64,000 nt of DNA, taken from contig NZ_LZEX01000005.1 of NCBI RefSeq assembly GCF_001676055.1, positions 60,568 through 124,567 of the forward strand, given 5' to 3'. This document shows positions 10,056-18,441 of this stretch, one piece after another. The position numbers and the translations under genes are program-made. How positions within the stretch are numbered: the first letter of the stretch is position 1; each line of letters begins with the position of its first letter. Below the pieces are notes generated by a model. It was given only the letters and a program-made list of their open reading frames with translations. It had not been told where the DNA came from and did no database searches. The DNA comes from Morganella psychrotolerans (GTDB lineage: Bacteria; Pseudomonadota; Gammaproteobacteria; Enterobacterales; Enterobacteriaceae).

Positions 10056-11915
10056 TTTTTGCAACGGCCGGTCACGTTGACCACGGAAAAACTGCTCTGA
10101 TTCAGGCGGTTACCGGAGTAGATACCACACATTTGCCGGAAGAAAAAAAAACGCGGCATGACAATCGATCTCGGCTACGCTTACTGGCCGCAGGATGATG
10201 ATACTGTTATCGGATTTGTGGATGTCCCGGGACATGAAAAGTTTCTCGGCAATATGCTGGCCGGTATCGGCGGGATCCGCCATATCCTGCTGATTATTGC
10301 CTGTGATGACGGCGTGATGGCGCAAACCCGCGAGCACTTAGCTATCCTGCGTCTGGCAGGACGCCCGCAGCTTTCTGTTGTATTGACCAAAGCTGACCGT
10401 GTTGAGGCCGCGCGCGTTGAAGAAGTGCGTCAGCAGATAGCTGAATTGCTGCTGTCAGAAGGCTGGCCGGAAAGCCCGGTCTTTGTCACCTCATCACAGA
10501 CAGGAGAGGGGCTTGATGCCCTGCGGGCGCATCTGCGGCTGCATCATCAGCAACAGTCATCTGACTGCCGGACAGAAAAACGTTTCCGCATGGCAATCGA
10601 CCGGGTATTCAGTGTCAAAGGTGCGGGATTGGTTGTCACCGGCACGGCGCTTGCCGGGCGTATCAATACCGGGGAAACCTTGTGGGTCACCGGCAGTGAT
10701 AAACCGGTTCGTGTGCGTGGTATTCATGCACAGAACCGCGCGCAGGCACAGGCGCAGGCCGGTGATCGCATTGCTATCAATCTGAGCGGGGATGTCAGCA
10801 AAGAAACCGTCTCCCGTGGTGACTGGCTGCTGAGTGAAAAACCGGTACAGGCAGCACATCGCGTGCTGGCTGAAATTGAATCGGATGAAGGGCTGAAAAG
10901 CTGGCAGCCGGTTCATATTCATCACGGCGCGAGCCATATTACCGGGCGCGTTTCACTGATCAGTGAAGAGAATACCCGTCCGTTGCTGGCTGAAATTACG
11001 CTCGATACCCCGCTCTGGCTGGCGGAAGAAGACCGGCTTATCCTGCGCGATATCAGTGCGCAGCGCACCTTGGCAGGGGCGCGGGTGCTGAATCTGTACT
11101 CTCCGCGTCGCGGAAAACGTCGTCCGGAATTTCTGACATGGTTGTCGGAGCGGGCAGCGGCACAGGATGATAAGGCTGTTTTATTGTGTGAACTGCCACG
11201 CGGGGAAGTTTCTCTGCCGGTTTTTGCATGGGCGCGGCAACTGACAGCAGAAAAACTGACCACCTGTACGGACGGGCTGAATTTACTGATTAATGATGGC
11301 ATTGCACTTTCCGCGCAGCGTGTTGAGACGGCAAAAGCCATTCTGCTGGCGACACTGGCGGATTATCACCCGGCTCACAGTGACCAGATGGGCGTTGGAC
11401 GTGAACGCCTGAAACGGATGGCACTGCCGACATTGTCTGATGCCATTGTTTTCCCGGTGATCGCACAACTGCTGACAGAACAGTTAGTTATCCGGACACG
11501 GGGCTGGCTGCATCTTCCGGGACACGGATTAGCATTTGATCCGGCGCAGGAGCAGCTCTGGCACAGTGCAGAACCGTTATTTCAGCTTGAGCCATGGTGG
11601 GTACGGGATCTGGCAATTAAACTGAGTATTGATGAAACTACTATCCGGCAATTTCTGAAAAAAGCCGCACAATTAGGTCACATTATGGCTATTGTGCCCG
11701 ATCGCTATTATCATCGCGAACAAATTACCGAATTTGCGCAGGTCATCCGTACTTATAATCAATCACATGATGAAGGTATTGGTGCTGCACAGTTTCGTGA
11801 TCAGTATGCTATGGGACGTAAACTCGCAGTACAGATTCTGGAATTCTTTGACCGCACAGGTTTTACCCGTCGCAGAGGCGACCGGCATGTTCTGCGGGAC
11901 GAAGGACTCTTTTAA
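10052..11915 (+). pseudogene. selB: Selenocysteine-specific elongation factor SelB, frameshifted in an A9 run
   Basis: SelB delivers Sec-tRNA(Sec) to the ribosome at UGA codons followed by a SECIS hairpin. From the ATG at 10052 the product begins with the GTPase P-loop (GHVDHGKT at 7-14) and reads to LPEEKK at 28-33. There nine A's (10143-10151) stand where eight are needed to continue into [12 protein letters not shown]. The uncorrected frame stops within about 50 codons. Removing one A gives a normal 620-residue protein with EF-Tu-like domains and the C-terminal winged helices that bind SECIS, ending in FTRRRGDRHVLRDEGLF. A sequencing over-call or slippage is likelier than true loss, because fdoG still depends on SelB. 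Confidence 0.88.
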
Positions 11916-11940
11916 ATTTTATTTTGAAAAGGATTTCTAA

Positions 11941-12144
11941 ATGAAAATGGATTTGAACGATTTTGTTGAAACATTTAATAAAAATAAATACCCAAGCTAT
12001 TATGTAAAAGAAGCAAAAATGTATGGCTCGGATATCGCTTATATTGATATTGTAACCAGTGTTTTTAATATAGCTCTTGATATTGATCTCAGCGGAAATG
12101 TTTTTCTCATATTCAGGGATAGAGAGTCAATGACATTTTTTTAA
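11941..12144 (+). CDS. Small hypothetical protein, AT-rich insert
   Basis: A 67-residue acidic and aromatic protein with no signal peptide or recognised motif. AAGGA precedes the ATG (AAAAGGATTTCTAA-ATG). Base composition drops sharply relative to selB, marking the start of an AT-rich block that runs to about 13091. It lies 34 bp upstream of the GT-D glycosyltransferase gene and may be its partner, or a remnant. I cannot assign a function. Confidence 0.4.
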   Translation: MKMDLNDFVETFNKNKYPSYYVKEAKMYGSDIAYIDIVTSVFNIALDIDLSGNVFLIFRDRESMTFF

Positions 12145-12178
12145 TTATTATCTGAAGCGAAATTTTGAAATTCAGACA

Positions 12179-13091
12179 ATGATTTATGAGATGAAAACAA
12201 ATAATTATACATTTGGCAATCGGTTAATTGAATATAAGGATATTTATTCAGTAGTAAATGATGTTATCAATGAGGTCGTTATATTTAATAATGATATTTC
12301 TGATGAGGTTTATACCACAAAGCAAGCTAAATCAAATGAAAGAATAGAGTCATTATTATTACAGGATTTAAAGAATAAAGTCTGGAATGATATGTACCAT
12401 GTATTTAAGGGGAAACGACTATCTGTACTGGAAACCGTAAAGTGGCTAAAAGATAATAATTGCGGTGTCAGCCGGTTTGGTGACGGTGAGTTGATGGTTA
12501 TGCTTGAAGAAAGCATCTGTTTTCAGAAAACAGAAAAAAAATTGATGTATGAACTACGTGAGATTAGTTCCGGAAAACATAATATATTAGTGTGTTATCC
12601 GGATTGTTTTGCGGAACAAAGTTATTGGGAACAATTTTGGTCTCAGTACTGGTTTCGGTGTAAGTTTTTTATCGATCAACCTGTATATGGAAGCCTCTGT
12701 ATCAGTCGCCCTGAAGGGTTTTATGAGTTTGGTTCTGAGCTATCCGATGCCTGGATGGATTTATGGAACGGAAAAAAATGTGTGTATCGTGACCGGTGCT
12801 AATTCAAGGCTGAATCCAGAACACTATTTATTTTCTAATATAAAAACAAAAGATATTATCTTTACAAAAAATAAAGATGCGTATGACGAAATAGATTTAA
12901 TTACATCACAGTGTATGCAAAAAAATAATGTTGATCTATTTTTGATAGCCCTGGGGCCTACAGGGACTGTATTATCCTCCCGACTTTCAGATAAAAATAA
13001 AATCGCACTGGATATTGGGCACCTGACAAATAGTTATGATACCGCTTTTAATGGTAAACCTGTACCCGAATTATTACCTATAGGTTTTTGA
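12179..13091 (+). pseudogene. GT-D fold glycosyltransferase (DUF1792-like), frameshifted in an A7 run
   Basis: The first frame (to about 12778) carries VSRFGDGELMVML, with RFGDGE at 99-104, the signature of the GT-D glycosyltransferase fold found in glycan and glycoprotein loci. The second frame continues with VCIVTGANSRLNPEHY and ends with ALGPTGTVLSSRL and ALDIGH, also typical of that fold. The frames meet at seven A's (12772-12778); one A fewer joins them into a 303-residue protein. As written the first frame ends at 12802. The gene is AT-rich compared with selB and with the molbindin after it, suggesting acquisition. Acceptor and donor are unknown. Confidence 0.6.
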
Positions 13092-13110
13092 GTATATTAA
13101 ATCGGACTAT

Positions 13111-13144
13111 GAAAACAGACCATATTAAATGGTCTGTTCTTTTA
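13111..13144. terminator. Bidirectional terminator between the GT-D gene and the molbindin gene
   Basis: AACAGACCAT (13114-13123) pairs with ATGGTCTGTT (13129-13138) across a 5-base loop, followed by CTTTT on the plus strand and preceded by AAAA (T's on the minus strand). It sits between two convergent genes and can end transcription from both. Confidence 0.75.
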
Positions 13145-13573
13145 TCAGGCTTTGGTCGCTAAAATAACGCTGGATGCTTTTACCAGTGCGATAACGTGAT
13201 TACCTTCGTGTAATTCCATTTCATCACGGCTCTCATTAGTAATAACCGCCGTCAGCGGCAGGCCTTTCTCTGTTCTCAGATGAATAGTGCTGTTTACCGC
13301 ACCATTAACAATTTTACTGATTTTACCGGAAAACTGATTACGGGCAGAAAAACGCAAACCACAGTCCGGATTTGCCAATACAACCCACGGCGCTTTAATT
13401 ATCGCCACGGCTTCTTTTCCTTCGCGCAGCTCTAATACGTCACAGCTCTCTTTGGTTATCACTGTGGTCAGTACTTCGCCGTGCTCAAGCGTCAGTTCCA
13501 CTTCATTATTCACAGCACCTGCAACAATGCGGGAGACTTTGCCGGTAAGCTGGTTACGTGCAGAGATTTTCAT
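13145..13573 (-). CDS. Two-domain molybdenum-binding (Mop/TOBE) protein, molbindin
   Basis: The 142-residue protein is a tandem of two Mop/TOBE domains: both repeats begin SARNQxxGKxSxIVxGAVN (residues 4-22 and 76-94) and continue with an identical pattern of strands. Di-Mop molbindins bind molybdate or tungstate oxyanions and buffer cellular molybdenum. A link with the nearby molybdenum enzyme Fdo is reasonable but inferred. There is no HTH, so it is not ModE. It follows the regulator gene at 13613 by 39 bp on the same strand, so the two may be co-transcribed. Confidence 0.8.
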   Translation of the reverse strand: MKISARNQLTGKVSRIVAGAVNNEVELTLEHGEVLTTVITKESCDVLELREGKEAVAIIKAPWVVLANPDCGLRFSARNQFSGKISKIVNGAVNSTIHLRTEKGLPLTAVITNESRDEMELHEGNHVIALVKASSVILATKA

Positions 13574-13612
13574 TGTGTGGCCTCTTTCTTTTTAGTGCAT
13601 TAACTGAAATGG

Positions 13613-14272
13613 TTAATCTTCCTGTTGTATCACACGATATACGCAGCGGCGAGAGCCGGTGAGTAAATACTCGACGCGCTCCACGTTTGCGTGTAAAACG
13701 GACTGAAACAGCACCAGTTCAGCACGACAGAATCCCTGACACATACGGGCAGCCGAGCAGATCGGGCAGTGGTTTTCAATGATAAGCCAGCTGCCTTCCG
13801 GCTCCTTTTCCCACTGTGCCATATACCCTTCATCTGTGCGGATAGCGACCAGGCGGATAATTCGTTCTTCCAGTGTCTTTGCGCCCTGCATTTTTTCAGC
13901 ATAATCGCGGCGTGCTTCATTTTCCCGGGCGGTAATTATTTTACTGATCGCATCTTCACCCAGTTCATGGCGGATGGTGGTCAGAATTTTGACTGTCAGT
14001 TCGGCATGGCAATCCGGAAAACGTTTATTACCGAGCGCAGTCAGGTACCAGAGCTGGATTGGGCGACCGACACCGCGGCTTTCGGATTGCGCTTCGACCA
14101 TGCCGTCTTTTGCCAGTTTGGCAAATTGCTGACGGGCAGCTTCACCGGTTGTGCCAAGATGCTCTCCTGCGTCTGCAGCCTGCATCGGACCATGCTTTTT
14201 CAAGAGGATAAGTAACTTTTCACCAACAGATTGTGCGGAACTCAGGTTGCTTTCCAGGTTATTTCTTGACAT
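13613..14272 (-). CDS. SufR/DeoR-like winged-helix regulator with C-terminal cysteine cluster
   Basis: Residues about 15-60 form a winged helix (GEHLGTTGEAARQQFAKLAKDGMVE). The C-terminal part has C169, C172, C178, C182 and C210 in the pattern HCPIC-x5-C-x3-C followed by ELVLFQ. This matches regulators of the SufR type, in which such cysteines hold an Fe-S cluster, so it may sense iron, oxygen or metal status. It is divergent from the MFS exporter at 14362 across about 90 bp, making that exporter a likely target. The molbindin gene downstream may be co-regulated. The ligand is inferred, not shown. Confidence 0.65.
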   Translation of the reverse strand: MSRNNLESNLSSAQSVGEKLLILLKKHGPMQAADAGEHLGTTGEAARQQFAKLAKDGMVEAQSESRGVGRPIQLWYLTALGNKRFPDCHAELTVKILTTIRHELGEDAISKIITARENEARRDYAEKMQGAKTLEERIIRLVAIRTDEGYMAQWEKEPEGSWLIIENHCPICSAARMCQGFCRAELVLFQSVLHANVERVEYLLTGSRRCVYRVIQQED

Positions 14273-14361
14273 ATTCTGTGCCCGGTATCTAATATTCCAA
14301 GTAATTTCTTGTTTAATTTACCGTATTCAGCAAAATATCACAAGATTAAAAGGATGGTTCT

Positions 14362-15768
14362 ATGTTGCCCGATGACGGTCGCTGGCGTGATCTTTTCTCA
14401 GGAAAAAACGCAGCAATTTCAATAGCTCTTTCACTGGGCGTGGTTATACATGCCGTAAATATTTTAATGGCAACAACTATTCTGCCCTCCGTTGTTGAGG
14501 ATATCGGCGGACTGAATTTGTACGCGTGGAACACGACTCTGTTTGTTGCCGCATCAATTGTCGGATCCGTTTTTTCTGCCCGGATACTCTCGGTTTATGG
14601 TGCACGTGTTGCGTATCTGCTTGCCGTCATTGTCTTTTTTGCCGGCAGCCTGGCCTGTACCCTGGCGCCGCGCATGGACATTATGCTGCTCGGACGGGCG
14701 GTTCAGGGATTTGGTGGTGGTGTTATGTTCGCACTGTCTTACGCGATGATCAATTTAGTTTATGTCCCGGCGCTGTGGCCTCGTGCGATGGCATTGATTT
14801 CCGGTATGTGGGGCGTCGCAACACTAGTAGGTCCGGCAGTGGGTGGTATTTTTGCTGAGTTAAACGCGTGGCGTTATGCGTTTGGTGTGATGTTACCGCT
14901 GATGGTTGTTTATGGGCTCTTTTTGCTTACTATTATGCCGAAAAAGCAGAAAACAACAGAAAATGAGCCCGGTCAGCGCCTGCCTTTGATTCAGCTGACA
15001 CTGCTGACTGCGGCAGTACTGATTGTTTCTGCGGGTAGCCTCAGTCCGGATGTGACGCTGAATGTGTTTGGTGTGGTGGCAGCATTACTGTTACTGATCC
15101 TGCTTGCGGTGGTTGAGCAGCGCAGTTCATCCCGTTTATTACCCCGCAATACATTCCGCCGCGGCAGCCATCATGCGGCGCTGTATATCACTATCTCCCT
15201 GCTGGCTATCGGCATGACCTGTGAAGTGTTTGTGCCGTATTTTCTTCAGCGTCTGCACGGGCAGTCACCACTGGCATCCGGTTATATGAGTGCGCTGATG
15301 GCGGCAGGCTGGACAGTCAGTGAGATAATCAGTGCCGGCTGGAAAGGCGCAAAAATGCGGGCAAGTATTCTGCTTGGTCCGTTGTTTGTCCTGGCGGGGC
15401 TGGTGTTACTGGCCCTGACGCTGTCTGTGCCGTCGGCGGGAACATGGGGCATTATGTCACCGATCCTGCTGGGGTTATCCCTGGTCGGGTTTGGTATCGG
15501 TTTTGGCTGGCCGCACCTGTTAACCCGTATTTTACAGGTTGCCGCGACAGAAGATAAAGAAGTTGCCGCCGCATCCATCACCACCGTACAGCTTTTTGCC
15601 ACCGCACTCGGAGCCGCGCTTGCGGGCATGATTGTTAACGTCAACGGCTTCAATGACGGAACCCTTACAGGGGTAATGTCATCGGCTTACTGGCTGATGA
15701 TGCTGCTGGCAATTGCACCGCTGATTGCTATCTTTACCGCCCGCCGTTGTGCCGCTATCTCTTACTGA
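14362..15768 (+). CDS. MFS multidrug-type transporter
   Basis: The 468-residue protein is strongly hydrophobic with around 14 predicted helices, and early segments (MATTILPSVVEDIGGLNLYAW, interrupted here by helix 1; GRAVQGFGGG around 115) match drug:proton antiporters of the major facilitator superfamily. AAGGA precedes the ATG. It is divergent from the Cys-cluster regulator at 13613 and ends in a strong terminator at 15796. The substrate is unknown. Together with the second exporter at 18442 it frames the accA-like gene. Confidence 0.75.
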   Translation: MLPDDGRWRDLFSGKNAAISIALSLGVVIHAVNILMATTILPSVVEDIGGLNLYAWNTTLFVAASIVGSVFSARILSVYGARVAYLLAVIVFFAGSLACTLAPRMDIMLLGRAVQGFGGGVMFALSYAMINLVYVPALWPRAMALISGMWGVATLVGPAVGGIFAELNAWRYAFGVMLPLMVVYGLFLLTIMPKKQKTTENEPGQRLPLIQLTLLTAAVLIVSAGSLSPDVTLNVFGVVAALLLLILLAVVEQRSSSRLLPRNTFRRGSHHAALYITISLLAIGMTCEVFVPYFLQRLHGQSPLASGYMSALMAAGWTVSEIISAGWKGAKMRASILLGPLFVLAGLVLLALTLSVPSAGTWGIMSPILLGLSLVGFGIGFGWPHLLTRILQVAATEDKEVAAASITTVQLFATALGAALAGMIVNVNGFNDGTLTGVMSSAYWLMMLLAIAPLIAIFTARRCAAISY

Positions 15769-15795
15769 TTATCCCGTTTTTGATATGAGTTTATG

Positions 15796-15832
15796 CCGGA
15801 ACAGTGTCTGTATTCTGTTCCGGTCTTTTTTT
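15796..15832 (+). terminator. Rho-independent terminator after the MFS gene
   Basis: CCGGAACAG (15796-15804) pairs with CTGTTCCGG (15815-15823), followed by TC and seven T's. It separates the exporter at 14362 from the accA-like gene at 15872, which therefore needs its own promoter in the short stretch 15833-15871 or read-through. Confidence 0.85.
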
Positions 15833-15871
15833 ACACTAACCGGATGTTTTCTGTCAGGGTAGAAGTCAGTT

Positions 15872-16831
15872 ATGTCTCAGTATCATCTTGCATTTGAAAA
15901 GCCAATCATTGAACTGGAAGAAAAAATCGAAGCACTGCAGTCGTTTAAAGCGCGCAGCGGTGATTTGGGTTTTGATCCGGATGACGAAATTGCCTGCCTG
16001 CGGCAAAAATGTGAAAAACTGACGCAATCAATCTATTCCGATCTGGGGGCATGGGAGATAGTGCAGCTCGCCCGTCACCCGCGCCGGCCTTATACCCTGG
16101 ATTATATTAATCTTATTTTTACCGATTTTCAGGCGCTTGCCGGTGATCGTGCTTTTGCTGATGATAAAGCCATTGTCGGCGGACTGGCGCGTTTGTCCGG
16201 TAAACCGGTGATGGTTATCGGGCATCAGAAAGGGCGGGATACCAAAGAAAAACTGCTGCGTAATTTCGGGATGCCCTCACCGGAAGGCTATCGCAAAGCG
16301 CTGCGCTTAATGAAGATGGCGGAACGTTTTCATATGCCGGTACTGATTTTTATTGACTCTGCGGGTGCGTACCCGGGGATCGGGGCAGAAGAGCGGGGAC
16401 AGGCAGAAGCGATAGCCCGCAACCTGCTGGAGATGTCGCGCTTAAAAACCCCGGTCATTTGTACTATTACCGGAGAAGGCTGCTCGGGCGGTGCGTTGGC
16501 AATTGGTGTCGGGGATCGCATCAATATGTTGCAGTACAGTACCTATGCGGCGATTTCACCGGAAGGCTGTGCCTCCATTTTGTGGAAAAGTGCCGACAAA
16601 GCACCGATGGCAGCGGAAGCCATGGGAATGACCGCTCCGCGTCTGAAAGCGTTGGGAATTATTGATACGGTTATTGAGGAGCCCGCCGGTGGTGCGCACC
16701 GGGATCATCAGAGTGCCGCAGATAAACTGCGTGAACAGTTACTCAGTGACTTGCGTGAATTATCCGCGCTGCCGGTGGATGAACTACTGGAACAGCGATA
16801 TCAGAAATTACTGTCTTTTGGTCATTGCTGA
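15872..16831 (+). CDS. accA: Acetyl-CoA carboxylase carboxyltransferase alpha subunit, stand-alone paralogue
   Basis: AccA with AccD transfers carboxyl from carboxybiotin to acetyl-CoA, the first step of fatty acid synthesis. The 319-residue protein covers the whole family ([61 protein letters not shown]). It departs from the E. coli type at usually constant sites: DSAGAYPG (162-169) for DTPGAYPG, and GEGCSGG (201-207) for GEGGSGG. The normal accA lies after dnaE; here the neighbours are exporters and LysR genes. I infer a second copy, perhaps a drug-insensitive subunit. If the genome has no other accA it would simply be the relocated housekeeping gene. Confidence 0.85.
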   Translation: MSQYHLAFEKPIIELEEKIEALQSFKARSGDLGFDPDDEIACLRQKCEKLTQSIYSDLGAWEIVQLARHPRRPYTLDYINLIFTDFQALAGDRAFADDKAIVGGLARLSGKPVMVIGHQKGRDTKEKLLRNFGMPSPEGYRKALRLMKMAERFHMPVLIFIDSAGAYPGIGAEERGQAEAIARNLLEMSRLKTPVICTITGEGCSGGALAIGVGDRINMLQYSTYAAISPEGCASILWKSADKAPMAAEAMGMTAPRLKALGIIDTVIEEPAGGAHRDHQSAADKLREQLLSDLRELSALPVDELLEQRYQKLLSFGHC

Positions 16832-16894
16832 GGACGGATTAGCCTGTTTGTGATAAGAATAGAGGAACGAATTTATCATGAAGAGGATGCGGTT

Positions 16895-17794
16895 GTGGCG
16901 CTCGACCTTAATTTACTCCCGGTTTTTCTGGCGGTTGCGGAACAGGGCAGTTTTACGGCGGCATCTGTCCGGCTCGGAATGCCGTCATCCAATGTCAGCC
17001 GCGCCATAAAACAACTGGAAACGCAGACCGGCTGCCGTCTTATTGAGCGCACGACCCGGCGTATGCGCCTGACAGCGCAGGGGCAGCAGTTATTTCAGCG
17101 TGTCAGACAAACAGACGAAATGCTGCGCGAAACATTGTCACAAATCCGTGATGCCGACGCACTGACCGGGAGCTTCCGGCTGACTGTTCCGGGTGAGGGC
17201 GGCGGGGAAATACTGGCTGCCATAATTGCCCGGTTTGCGGTAGCACATCCGGAATTACAGATCCGCTGTGATACCCGGCTGACACCGGCAGATATTATCA
17301 GTGATGATATTGATTTGTTGCTGACTTATCAGCGGGGAGGAATGGCTGACAGCAGTTATCACAGCCGCCTTATTCAGTCGTGGCCGAGCGTGGTGGTCGC
17401 CGCGCCTTCATTGCTTGCCCGCACCGGCATACCGGAATCCCCCTCTGATTTAACCAAACTCCCCTGTATTTCCAGCCTGAGTGCCCTGAACGGACAGCCG
17501 TGGATTTTCTGTAAACCTGACGGCAGTTTGTTTTCTTTGCGGATCAACAGCCATTACCAGGTCAACGGTGCGATCCTGGCAGGGGCCGCTGCCATTGAAG
17601 GGGTTGGTTTTGCGATTTTATCGCGCCACCTTTGTGAGCCGGCTATCCGCGAAGGTAAATTACAGGTGATCCGGTTCAGTGAAGAACCGGCATCTATCGA
17701 GCTGAGAGCCGTGTATGCCAGCCGCCGTGAGTTATCACCTGTTATCGACCGTTTCTTGCATTTTCTCGATATTTCGCTGCAAAATATCAACTGA
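16895..17794 (+). CDS. LysR-family transcriptional regulator
   Basis: The protein opens with the LysR winged helix (LNLLPVFLAVAEQGSFTAASVRLGMPSSNVSRAIKQLE, broken here only by wording) and continues into a substrate-binding effector domain with the usual two lobes. An open frame begins at GTG 16850, but GTG 16895 (VALDLNLLPVF) has AGAGG at a good distance and gives the normal 299-residue length, so I prefer it. It follows the accA-like gene by about 60 bp on the same strand and could regulate it. The inducer is unknown. Confidence 0.75.
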   Translation: MALDLNLLPVFLAVAEQGSFTAASVRLGMPSSNVSRAIKQLETQTGCRLIERTTRRMRLTAQGQQLFQRVRQTDEMLRETLSQIRDADALTGSFRLTVPGEGGGEILAAIIARFAVAHPELQIRCDTRLTPADIISDDIDLLLTYQRGGMADSSYHSRLIQSWPSVVVAAPSLLARTGIPESPSDLTKLPCISSLSALNGQPWIFCKPDGSLFSLRINSHYQVNGAILAGAAAIEGVGFAILSRHLCEPAIREGKLQVIRFSEEPASIELRAVYASRRELSPVIDRFLHFLDISLQNIN

Positions 17795-17802
17795 TTACGT
17801 GG

Positions 17803-18242
17803 TCAGTAACTGCGGAAAACTGTCTGTTTACCGGCGGCATCATATGCAATCACATCATACGCCTCTTTCATGTCTTTATATTCCATGCCGAGGCTGCCGG
17901 TCGGCATGCCCGGCACAGAAATCCCTTTTGCGGTTTCCGGCAGGGTATCAATAGCATCCAGCTGTCGGCCGGAACATGACCAATCACATATTTGCCATTG
18001 AGTGTAGCGAGGTGGCAGCTCATCAGGTTCATGGATGCGCCTGAATCGATCATCATTTTCTCAAGCTGAGCCTGCGGAACAATATTGGTTTGTACATCAT
18101 AACCGGCTTTTTCCACGCCATCAGCCCACTGCCCGCAGCAGCCGCAGGTCGGCGATTTATACACAGTGACAGTGCCTTTTGCAGCCATCGCACCGGCTGA
18201 AAGTGTGGTGAATAAAGCGAGTGCCAAAACGGATTTGTTCAT
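17803..18242 (-). pseudogene. DUF411 metal-binding periplasmic protein, frameshifted by a one-base deletion
   Basis: The N-terminus has a signal peptide (about 1-21, ending AMAA), then VYKSPTCGCCGQWADGVEKAG, the copper-binding style CGCC motif of DUF411 proteins. The frame runs normally to HVPAD and then changes. Near 17964-17965 one base is missing (CTGTCGG where CTGGTCGG is expected); restoring it continues into LDAIDTLPETAKGISVPGMP and a proper end at 17803, for a 146-residue protein. As written the frame ends at 17868 with an unrelated tail. Unlike the other frameshifts here this is not in a long homopolymer. It is convergent with the LysR gene at 16895. Confidence 0.75.
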
Positions 18243-18441
18243 GAATATTCTCTGTAATTAATCGGATAATATTGATGAGATTAATGGTTTCCCTAAGGGG
18301 AAGGTCAAGACAGGGAACGTATAGTTGGATAGAGAAGTGTAAAGGTGGCGTTTGGTGCAACTGAGGTAACCGGTTGACGCATCTTCATTCTGTTTTTTTG
18401 CCGTATTACGATAACTCAGGGTTATATAATACGGGTGTGCT

